Shown piece by piece: positions 1 through 5,759 of a stretch of DNA of 19,733 nucleotides. The stretch comes from Gp6-AA40 sp035647075 (GTDB taxonomy: Bacteria; Acidobacteriota; Vicinamibacteria; Vicinamibacterales; UBA2999): the NCBI GenBank assembly GCA_035647075.1, contig DASROF010000119.1, positions 1-19,733 on the forward strand, given 5' to 3'. The position numbers and the translations under genes were made by a program. The notes beneath the pieces are model-generated. The model saw only the letters and a list, made by a program, of their open reading frames with translations, made no database searches and had not been told where the DNA came from. Position 1 is the stretch's first letter. Each line of letters begins with the position of its first letter.

Positions 1-1
1 G

Positions 2-214
2 ATCAAGGCGGCGCTGAAGGTGATTCCGCCGGAGCGGCTGGTGGTGTCGTCGGACTGCGGGATGGGGCGCGAGGGGATGAGCCGCCGGCACGCGTTCTAC
101 AAGATGGTGGCGCTGGTGCAGGGCACGAACCTGGTGAAGAAAGAGCTCGGCCTGGCGCTCACCGAATCCCTCGGCGCCGACCCGAAGTTCTCGCTGCTCA
201 GGCTCAAGAAGTAG
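2..214 (+). CDS. Cobalamin-independent methionine synthase (MetE)-like protein, C-terminal fragment
   Basis: The frame is open from the window edge to the TAG at 212-214, so only about 70 C-terminal residues are present. The stretch VVSSDCGMGREGMSRRHAF, followed by KMVALVQGTNLV, matches what I recall of the C-terminal end of the MetE-like (UROD/MetE fold) methyltransferase family. In that fold a late Cys in a DCG context belongs to the zinc/thiol site that activates the methyl acceptor. The true start lies upstream, and the ATG codons inside the fragment are internal. Full MetE and the shorter MetE-II-like proteins share this tail, so the exact substrate (homocysteine or another thiol) is undecided. 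A perfect 8-bp-arm palindrome follows the stop directly. Confidence 0.75.
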   Translation: MKAALKVIPPERLVVSSDCGMGREGMSRRHAFYKMVALVQGTNLVKKELGLALTESLGADPKFSLLRLKK

Positions 215-215
215 T

Positions 216-233
216 GTCCGGCTTCAGCCGGAC
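216..233. repeat. REP-like palindrome after MetE-like gene
   Basis: GTCCGGCT and AGCCGGAC are perfect 8-bp inverted arms separated by two bases, beginning one base after the upstream stop. There is no T tract, so it is not a classical intrinsic terminator, though it could protect the transcript end. Read on the minus strand this stretch encodes a VRLKPDTT-like peptide. I recall that peptide as a recurring tail of spurious ORFs in acidobacterial genomes, which suggests a dispersed REP-like element. Only one copy lies in this window. Confidence 0.5.
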
Positions 234-260
234 CTGGCGACGTTCGCCGTAAGGGTCTTG

Positions 261-1145
261 ATGATGAAGGTCGGTTTTATAGGGCTTGGTCGCATGGGTT
301 CCGGCATGGCCCGGCGCATTCTGTCGGGCGGTCATGAGCTTGTCGTCTACGACGTGGCGAAGCCCGCTGTCGACGCGCTCGTCGCCGACGGCGCGCGCGG
401 CGCCGCATCGTTGCGCGAACTGTGCGACGGACGCGATGTGGTCGTCACGATGCTCGTCGAGGATGCGGCCGTCGTCAGTATCGCCACGCAGCCGGGCGGC
501 CTCTGTGAATTCATGCCGAAGGGCGCGATTCATATGGCGATGGGCACCTATGGCGTCGGCGCGATTCGGACCCTGGAGGCGGCCCACGCGCAGGCGGGCC
601 AGACGCTCGTCGCAGCGCCGGTGCTCGGGCGCCCTGACCTCGCGGCTACCGGTCAGCTGGGCGTCGTTCCGGGCGGGCCTGAGGATGCCGTTGCGCGCTG
701 TGCGCCGCTGCTGAACCTGATCGGCCGCAGAATCTTTCCCGCCGGCCCTCGTCCGGAGTGCGCGACCGCGATCAAGCTGGCGAACAACGCCGTGCTCGGT
801 TGTGCGATGGTCGCGATGGCGGAGGGCTTTGCGCTGGTCCGCAAGTACGGCGTGCTGCCACAGGTCTTTCAGGATGTGATGGTGGAGGGTCTGTTCGCGT
901 CGACGGCATACAAGGTCTACGGCCAGAAGATGGTGGACGAAAGCTACGACCAGGTCGGCTCGCCGATCACCGTCGGGCTGAAAGATGCGCTGCTGATTGC
1001 GGCTGCGGCGGACCTTGCCCGCGTGCCGATGCCGAGCCATGACGTGTACCACCAGCGGTTGCTCGGTGCGGTCGCACATGGCGATGCCGACCGCGATCAG
1101 GCTGTGCTCGGGCGCGAGCAGGCGCGGGCCAGCGGAATCGAATAG
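261..1145 (+). CDS. Beta-hydroxyacid dehydrogenase family NAD(P)-dependent oxidoreductase (copy 1)
   Basis: A 3-hydroxyisobutyrate-dehydrogenase-type protein of about 294 residues, expected to oxidise a 3-hydroxyacid or reduce an aldehyde/imine in the cytoplasm. The N-terminal Rossmann motif is GLGRMG (residues 8-13). An Asp closes beta-2 (VVYDVAK), which favours NAD(H). The catalytic Lys is about residue 172 in AIKLANNAV. The usual substrate-loop signature DxPVSGG is replaced by APVLGRPD, which suggests a substrate different from the other two family members in the window. The start is ambiguous among TTG 258, ATG 261 and ATG 264; AAGGG at 251-255 fits 261 or 264. The next gene begins 19 bp downstream, so co-transcription is likely. 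Confidence 0.85.
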   Translation: MMKVGFIGLGRMGSGMARRILSGGHELVVYDVAKPAVDALVADGARGAASLRELCDGRDVVVTMLVEDAAVVSIATQPGGLCEFMPKGAIHMAMGTYGVGAIRTLEAAHAQAGQTLVAAPVLGRPDLAATGQLGVVPGGPEDAVARCAPLLNLIGRRIFPAGPRPECATAIKLANNAVLGCAMVAMAEGFALVRKYGVLPQVFQDVMVEGLFASTAYKVYGQKMVDESYDQVGSPITVGLKDALLIAAAADLARVPMPSHDVYHQRLLGAVAHGDADRDQAVLGREQARASGIE

Positions 1146-1164
1146 GCCCACGGGGGCAAGGCTG

Positions 1165-2145
1165 ATGCCTGTCCGAACCGCAGTCGTCATCGTTCTCGCT
1201 CTGAGCACCTTCGGCTCGCTGCTGTCGCGATCCGTGCTTGATGCTCAGACGCCTGCGACCGCCGTGACACGGTGGATCGCGCCGCGCACGCCCTGGGGCG
1301 ATCCAGATCTGCAGGGTGTGTACGCGAACGACAACGAATACGCCACGCCGCTCGAGCGTCCGCGGGAATTTGACGGCAAGACGCTTGCGGATGTGACGGC
1401 GGACGAAATGACCCGCCTCCGGGCGTCGGCACTGCATCAGATGGTCGGCGCGCTGCCCGGTGGGCGTGTCCGCGGCCCCGACGAATGGTGGATTCAGAAT
1501 CTCGACCTGTCGAAACGCAGTCAGCCGTGGCTGATCATCGATCCGCCAGACGGCCACATTCCGCCGCTGACTGCTGAAGCGCAGAAACGGCCGCCGTTTG
1601 CCCGGGGCAGCTTCGTCGGCGGACCCTTCAACAGCCCGGCGGACTTCAGTCTCCTTGATCGCTGTATCACTCGCAGCGTTCCTGGCTCGATGATTCCCGT
1701 GATGTATAGCAACGTCTACGACATCGTCCAGGCCCCTGGCGTCGTTGTGATCACCTACGAGATCGTTCACGAGGCGAGAGTGATTCCGCTCGATGGCCGA
1801 GCGCGACTCGGTCCGGCGATCCGTGAGTACATGGGCGACGCCAGAGGTCACTGGGAAAAGGACACGCTGGTTGTCGACGCGACGAACTTCACCGCGGCGG
1901 CAACGTATCGTGGCGCGAATCCCGCCAGGCTTCGCGTCGTCGAGCACTTCACGCCCGTCGCACCGGATACGATCGCCTGGACCGCGACCCTCGACGATCC
2001 GACGACGTGGACGCGGCCGTGGACGATCGGAATGCCGTTGCACCGGGAGCGTTCGCCATCGTTGCCGTTCGAGTGCCACGAAGGTAATTACGGCCTGCGG
2101 AATATTCTCAGCGCGGCGCGAGCCGAGGAACGCACGAAGAACTAA
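1165..2145 (+). CDS. Secreted protein of the GxPDLxG family, function unknown
   Basis: A 326-residue protein starting at ATG 1165, with GGGGGCAAGG just upstream as a probable ribosome site. The frame is open further upstream, but that part overlaps gene 261-1145 and lacks homology features. Residues 1-28 form a signal peptide (hydrophobic VVIVLALSTFGSLL, likely cut at LDA/Q). The mature part has WGDPDLQGVYAN, a TPLERP block, LDRC, VVITYEIVHEARVIPLDGRAR, KDTLVVDATNF, DDPTTWTRPWT and a C-terminal ECHEGNYGLRNIL. I recall this block order from many uncharacterised acidobacterial and proteobacterial secreted proteins. The enzymatic activity is unknown to me. It is followed by a heptamer repeat and a related protein at 2209-3084. 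Confidence 0.8.
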   Translation: MPVRTAVVIVLALSTFGSLLSRSVLDAQTPATAVTRWIAPRTPWGDPDLQGVYANDNEYATPLERPREFDGKTLADVTADEMTRLRASALHQMVGALPGGRVRGPDEWWIQNLDLSKRSQPWLIIDPPDGHIPPLTAEAQKRPPFARGSFVGGPFNSPADFSLLDRCITRSVPGSMIPVMYSNVYDIVQAPGVVVITYEIVHEARVIPLDGRARLGPAIREYMGDARGHWEKDTLVVDATNFTAAATYRGANPARLRVVEHFTPVAPDTIAWTATLDDPTTWTRPWTIGMPLHRERSPSLPFECHEGNYGLRNILSAARAEERTKN

Positions 2146-2187
2146 GGCCCAAGGCTCAAGGCCGATGGCCCAAGGCCCAAGGGCTGG
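2146..2187. repeat. Degenerate heptamer tandem array, unit GGCCCAA
   Basis: Six consecutive 7-bp units begin immediately after the TAA at 2143-2145. Three are exact GGCCCAA (2146, 2167, 2174), and the others differ at one to a few positions (for example GGCTCAA at 2153). The array fills most of the gap between two genes of the same family, leaving GAGG (2197-2200) as ribosome site for the next gene. The same unit type, read AAGGCCx, recurs after the stop of the transporter near 11641. Confidence 0.75.
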
Positions 2188-2208
2188 TCTAGGAATGAGG
2201 ACGAAGTA

Positions 2209-3084
2209 ATGAGGCTGACGACATTCGTGCGGCGTGGTGTGCTTGCTCTTCTCATTCTGCAGATTGTTTTTGCATCGGATCGTCTGACGGCGCAGTGGCT
2301 GAGCCATCCGACCGCTGGTGTGCCACGGAAGGCCGACGGCAAGGTGGACATGGTCGCGCCGCCGCCGCGGCTTGCGAACGGCAAGCCGGATCTGTCCGGA
2401 CTCTGGATGACGGCGGAGCCCAATCGCGGCAACGGTCGTGGGACACAGCCCCCGGCGAACGTCCCCGACGAGCCTGGCGATCAGAAGAACATCACCGCCT
2501 CGCGGCAGATGAAGGACATCGGCGTCGATCTCCCCGGAGGGCTGCCGTATCAGCCGTGGCTCGTGCCCATCGTCAAAGAGCGGACGGCCAACGAGGCGCT
2601 GGACGATCCGCACATCAGATGCCTGCCTGACAATTTCCTGCGCGCCTATGGACTGCCGCATCTGCTGAAATTCGTTCACTCGCCGCAGCTGCTGGTTGTG
2701 CTGAATGAGATGAACGCCGGATACCGCCAGGTGTTCACGGACGGCCGGCCCTTGCCGAAAGATCCGAACCCGGCGTGGCAGGGATATTCGTCGGCGACGT
2801 GGTCCGGGGACACGCTCGTCATCGACACGGTCGGGTTCCGCGACGACACCTGGATCGACTGGAACGGAAGTGTGCTGACGGAATCAGCCAGAGTGCGCGA
2901 GGAGATCCGGCGCCCGGACTTCGGCCACCTCGAAATCAAAGTCACCGTCGACGATCCCAAGGCCTACACGAGGCCATGGACCGTCACGCTCAAGCAGCGC
3001 ATCGTCGTCGACGCGGAGCTGATCGACGAGATCTGCCTCGAGAACGAGAAGTTCGTCGAGTTCGTCGACCGCATCAAGCGCTGA
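2209..3084 (+). CDS. Secreted protein of the GxPDLxG family (second branch), function unknown
   Basis: A 291-residue protein starting at ATG 2209, with GAGG eight bases upstream. The signal peptide is about residues 1-29 (VLALLILQIVFA, likely cut LTA/Q). The motif GKPDLSGLWMTAEPN starts the mature domain; later blocks include IRCLPDNFLR, SGDTLVIDTVGF and DDPKAYTRPWTV, ending in EICLENEKFVEF. Shared blocks (GxPDLxG, GDTLVxDT, DDPxxxTRPWT) show it is a distant paralogue of the protein encoded just upstream, but a different subtype. Export and the lack of known catalytic motifs suggest a periplasmic binding or hydrolytic role, which is only a guess. Its last 20 codons recur as a remnant at 4109-4168. 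Confidence 0.8.
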   Translation: MRLTTFVRRGVLALLILQIVFASDRLTAQWLSHPTAGVPRKADGKVDMVAPPPRLANGKPDLSGLWMTAEPNRGNGRGTQPPANVPDEPGDQKNITASRQMKDIGVDLPGGLPYQPWLVPIVKERTANEALDDPHIRCLPDNFLRAYGLPHLLKFVHSPQLLVVLNEMNAGYRQVFTDGRPLPKDPNPAWQGYSSATWSGDTLVIDTVGFRDDTWIDWNGSVLTESARVREEIRRPDFGHLEIKVTVDDPKAYTRPWTVTLKQRIVVDAELIDEICLENEKFVEFVDRIKR

Positions 3085-3110
3085 TCTTCGCCTCGTATAG
3101 GATCGTGAAG

Positions 3111-3116
3111 GATACT
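3111..3116 (+). promoter_or_regulatory. Possible -10 element (GATACT) for the dehydrogenase at 3134
   Basis: GATACT ends 18 bp before the ATG, and no purine-rich ribosome site lies between. The paralogous gene at 15019 has TATACT at exactly the same distance, also without a ribosome site. That repetition is the main support. I see no convincing -35 box. Confidence 0.35.
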
Positions 3117-3133
3117 CACAAGACAAAACACTT

Positions 3134-4012
3134 ATGGCTAATCTTGGATTTGTCGGGCTCGGGGCAATGGGCAGTCGGATCACCAAACGATTGCTGTCGA
3201 AGGGCCACTCGGTGACCGGCTACGATCTCTTTCCTGCGAAGCAGCCCGAGCTTGTCGCGATGGGGGGGAAGTGGGCGTCCTCACCTCGCGCCGTGTGTGA
3301 AGCCGCCGACACGACGTTCGTCATGGTGACGAACACCGCAGCGCTCGAAGGCGCGTCCCAGGGACCGGATGGGCTGCTGGCCGGCCTCGGCGCCGGAAAG
3401 CTGCTCATCGACATGAGCACGGTCGGCCCGGCGACCAGCCGCGCGCTGGCAGCGAAGGTGCGGGCAAAGGGCGCCGACATGCTCGACGCGCCGGTCTCTG
3501 GCAGCATCTCGATGGTGGAACAAGGCAAGCTGTCGATCATGGTCGGCGGGCATCGCGCGACGTTCGACAGCGCCAAGCCGCTGCTCGAGGACTTCAACCA
3601 GAAAGTCACCTACATCGGCGAGAACGGCCTCGCATTGTCCATGAAGCTCGCGACCAACATCAGTATCGCCGTCCAGATGCTCGCGTTGGCCGAGAGCGTC
3701 GTTCTGGCTGAGAAGGCCGGCGTGGCTCGCGAAACGGCGATCGAGGTGCTGACCAATAGCGCGATCGCGTCGCCGCTGGTGCAATACAAGGGACCGTGCG
3801 TCCTGAAGATGCCCGAGCAACCGATGTTCAGCGCGAACATGATGCAAAAGGATGTGACGCTCGCGCTCGAACTGGCCCGCGAAGTGCAGGTGACGTTGCC
3901 CACTGGGGCCGTGGTCAACGAGTTTCTGTCGTCCGCACGCGCGCAGGGCCTCGGCGAACAGGATTTCGCCATCCTGTACAAGGTGCTGGCTCACATGTCA
4001 GGGATCGCCTGA
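3134..4012 (+). CDS. Beta-hydroxyacid dehydrogenase family NAD-type oxidoreductase (copy 2)
   Basis: A 292-residue enzyme of the 3-hydroxyisobutyrate dehydrogenase / tartronate semialdehyde reductase family. The Rossmann motif is GLGAMG (8-13), with Asp31 after beta-2 (GYDLF), the residue usually linked to NAD(H) use. The substrate loop is DAPVSGS (118-124), and the catalytic Lys171 sits in SMKLATN. It aligns without gaps over about 290 residues with the enzyme at 15019 (about 58% identical by hand count), so the two are clear paralogues. The start ATG 3134 gives the canonical MANLGFVGLG terminus. It stands alone between a GxPDLxG gene and a remnant of another GxPDLxG gene. The physiological substrate is unknown. 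Confidence 0.9.
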   Translation: MANLGFVGLGAMGSRITKRLLSKGHSVTGYDLFPAKQPELVAMGGKWASSPRAVCEAADTTFVMVTNTAALEGASQGPDGLLAGLGAGKLLIDMSTVGPATSRALAAKVRAKGADMLDAPVSGSISMVEQGKLSIMVGGHRATFDSAKPLLEDFNQKVTYIGENGLALSMKLATNISIAVQMLALAESVVLAEKAGVARETAIEVLTNSAIASPLVQYKGPCVLKMPEQPMFSANMMQKDVTLALELAREVQVTLPTGAVVNEFLSSARAQGLGEQDFAILYKVLAHMSGIA

Positions 4013-4018
4013 TAGGGC

Positions 4019-4108
4019 TTAGAGCGTTGGCGGGACATACGTCAGCGTGTAGTTAAGGATCCAGACCAGGAACAACACGAGCGGCACGTGGACTGCGAAC
4101 TGGAGCAT
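4019..4108 (-). pseudogene. Remnant: last 29 codons of an AtoE-like transporter
   Basis: Read on the minus strand this stretch encodes the C-terminal end of an AtoE transporter including LVLFLVWILNYTL, with TAA at its end. By hand, 26 of 29 residues and 76 of 90 bases match the end of the intact transporter gene at 11641-11730, in the same frame and with the stop at the same place. Homology stops at about 4108, where another gene remnant begins. No start or upstream body remains. Confidence 0.85.
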
Positions 4109-4168
4109 CACGAGATTTGTCTGGAGAACGAGAAGTTCGTCGAGTTCGGTGACCGCCAAAGGCGGTGA
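4109..4168 (+). pseudogene. Remnant: last codons of a GxPDLxG secreted protein
   Basis: The plus-strand frame reads EICLENEKFVEF and ends in TGA at 4166-4168. It matches the end of gene 2209-3084 at 49 of 60 bases (hand count against 3025-3084), with stops aligned. It directly abuts the AtoE remnant. The copy and its intact relative form a direct repeat flanking the dehydrogenase gene 3134-4012. The rest of the gap to 4214 holds only GGGGG (4202-4206), a likely ribosome site for the next gene. Confidence 0.85.
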
Positions 4169-4214
4169 ATCAGTTCACGCTGCCGGGCAGATCTGATCTC
4201 CGGGGGTACGGCGG

Positions 4215-5129
4215 ATGAACAACCTGCATCATCTACGGTGGCTTCTGGCACTCACCGCGCTGATGGACCTGCAGGTGAGCGCTCAGACGCAATCAGCAAA
4301 GGCGTTCGAGGTCGCATCCGTACGACCTTCCCCACCTGTAGGCCAAGGATTTTCTCAGTCGGCGAGAGTGGTCGGCACTCACGTTGAGCTACTGGGAGTC
4401 CCTCCACGGACGATGATTAGCCGCGCGTTCCAACTGCCACCAGGGCAGGGGGACCGGGTGGCAGGGACGCCGGACTGGGCCACGCGAGAGCGGTTCGACA
4501 TCCGAGCCGTCATGCCTGAGGGCGCGACCGAACAGGACGTGCCGGAAATGCTGAAGACGCTCCTCGCCGAACGCTTCGGGCTGAGGGCACATATTGAGCA
4601 GCGGCCCTACCCGGTATTCGAGCTCATCGTCGGTCCCGCCGGTCCGAAGTTCTCTGAAGTCGAGGCCGTCGACGAACGCCAGAAGGACTTCAACAGCGAT
4701 CCCGGTAAGACGGCGAGCGACACGATCACGTCCAGCGGTGACTTCCGGACGATTACCCGCTTCGAACCGGACGGTTTGCGCTTCATCACAGTGACCGGGA
4801 AGACGCGGTACTCGTACAAGCTGGTGGAAGGCGACGCCAGACAGCTTGATGCCGAGCGAATTACGATGCAGGAGTTCATCGGCCTGCTGAGTGTTGAACG
4901 GCCGGTCCTGGACAAGACCGGCCTGGTGGGTATCTACCGGTTCAAAACGCTCCTGCCACCTATCCCCATTTCGGCCAGGATGCAGGCGACCCTCGGGGAC
5001 CGGGTCAGTGTCAATCCATCCATCTCACTTTCTCGCGCCGTCGAACCACTGGGACTGAGACTGGAGCGGAAGAACACTCCGGTCGATTTCATCGTGATCG
5101 ACCGGCTCCAGCGGCCGACGTCCAATTAA
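4215..5129 (+). CDS. TIGR03435 / DUF3738 family secreted protein
   Basis: A 304-residue protein starting at ATG 4215. The signal peptide is about 1-23 (LLALTALMDLQVSA/Q). It then has FEVASVRPS, the family's opening block, followed by LLAERFGLRAH, PVFELIVGPAGPKF, PVLDKTGLVGIYRF and the closing EPLGLRLERKNTPVDFIVID. These are the hallmark blocks of the TIGR03435 family (DUF3738), which is strongly expanded in Acidobacteriota such as Solibacter and has no established biochemical role. Members often sit near regulators or peptidase/sensor genes; here a PadR gene follows after 145 bp. The length is typical and no damage is visible. Confidence 0.9.
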   Translation: MNNLHHLRWLLALTALMDLQVSAQTQSAKAFEVASVRPSPPVGQGFSQSARVVGTHVELLGVPPRTMISRAFQLPPGQGDRVAGTPDWATRERFDIRAVMPEGATEQDVPEMLKTLLAERFGLRAHIEQRPYPVFELIVGPAGPKFSEVEAVDERQKDFNSDPGKTASDTITSSGDFRTITRFEPDGLRFITVTGKTRYSYKLVEGDARQLDAERITMQEFIGLLSVERPVLDKTGLVGIYRFKTLLPPIPISARMQATLGDRVSVNPSISLSRAVEPLGLRLERKNTPVDFIVIDRLQRPTSN

Positions 5130-5194
5130 ACACCTCCATGCCGCACATCGAATCGGAGAGCCTCCCACTCTCTCCGCCACATCAAGTCCGGCGT

Positions 5195-5225
5195 TCACCG
5201 CCACGACGAACGGGATCGTCGGTGA
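5195..5225. promoter_or_regulatory. Interrupted palindrome upstream of padR-like gene
   Basis: TCACCG and ACGA (5195-5206) pair with TCGT and CGGTGA (5216-5225), giving a 10-bp stem with a 2-base bulge. A second small inverted repeat, CTTGC/GCAAG, lies at 5237-5251, 23 bp before the PadR start. The first could end the upstream transcript (though no T tract follows). Either could be a repressor site for autoregulation. Function is inferred from position only. Confidence 0.3.
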
Positions 5226-5274
5226 CACGAAACTCGCTTGCGTTGAGCAAGACCCACCCATAGAGTGGTGACGC

Positions 5275-5640
5275 ATGGCGGCCGTCGATCGCAAGCTGCT
5301 GACCCGTGAAATTCTTCTCGGCTTCTGGAAAGTGCATATCCTCCATCACGCCGCCGAACATCCGGTTGTCGGGCAGTGGATGATTGCGGAGTTGCGTCGT
5401 CACGGCTACGACCTCAGCCCAGGGACGTTGTACCCGCTTCTGAAACGTATGGAACGCAACGGCTGGCTGCGGTGCGAGATCGAACCGGATGCCGGTCCGC
5501 GCGGGCGTCGCTATTACCACCTGACCGCTCGCGGTGCCGCGGTGCTGAACGTGCTGCGCAAGAGCGTTTCGGAGCTTCGGCTCGAGGTGCTGGAACGAAA
5601 GTCTCCGCGTCATTCTCCCGCCGTCCGTTCTCGCCGTTGA
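5275..5640 (+). CDS. PadR family transcriptional regulator
   Basis: A 121-residue DNA-binding protein. The winged-helix signature is ELRRHGYDLSPGTLYPLLKRM (about 38-58), followed by the wing GRRYYHLTARGAAVL (about 79-93), as is usual for PadR proteins. It has the short C-terminal tail of PadR subfamily 2 and ends in a basic stretch, SPAVRSRR. PadR proteins usually repress neighbouring detoxification or efflux genes and dissociate when a small molecule binds. Here the tolC-type efflux operon starts 119 bp downstream behind a strong palindrome (5690-5710), so control of that operon is likely. The ribosome site is weak (GAGTGG about 8 bases upstream). Confidence 0.92.
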   Translation: MAAVDRKLLTREILLGFWKVHILHHAAEHPVVGQWMIAELRRHGYDLSPGTLYPLLKRMERNGWLRCEIEPDAGPRGRRYYHLTARGAAVLNVLRKSVSELRLEVLERKSPRHSPAVRSRR

Positions 5641-5668
5641 GATCGGCCATGCTCGTCGGTCGTTCAGG

Positions 5669-5710
5669 TATTATTACGACCGTCGACTAGCTAGACGGTT
5701 GTCGTCTAGC
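5669..5710 (+). promoter_or_regulatory. Putative efflux-operon promoter with PadR operator
   Basis: TATTAT (5669-5674) resembles a -10 box. The perfect inverted repeat GCTAGACG/CGTCTAGC with a 5-base spacer (5690-5710) starts 15 bp after it, where a bound repressor would block initiation or elongation. The overlapping arms ACCGTC/GACGGT (about 5679-5699) add further dyad symmetry. PadR sites are dyads of this size. No -35 box is convincing. The palindrome could instead be a terminator for the padR-like gene, but no T run follows. Confidence 0.45.
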
Positions 5711-5729
5711 AACCTGCATCCTTACTCGA

Positions 5730-5745
5730 GGCGACGCTCGTCGCC
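5730..5745. promoter_or_regulatory. Second perfect palindrome before the tolC-like gene
   Basis: GGCGACG and CGTCGCC are perfect 7-bp arms around a 2-base centre, ending 14 bp before the ATG at 5760. It occupies the place where a ribosome site would be expected, and none is obvious. It may be a second operator half or an mRNA structure that limits translation of the pump operon. Confidence 0.3.
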
Positions 5746-5759
5746 GCAGACATGCACCG

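Noticed and set aside
967..2679. A 570-codon open frame on the minus strand
   Set aside because: It lies opposite three genes with clear families, has His/Arg-rich low-complexity translation and no recognisable motif; long shadow frames are usual in GC-rich DNA.
5155..5172. GGAGAG/CTCTCC inverted repeat as terminator of the TIGR03435 gene
   Set aside because: Short stem, no T tract, and a stronger interrupted palindrome lies a little further on; not enough to call.
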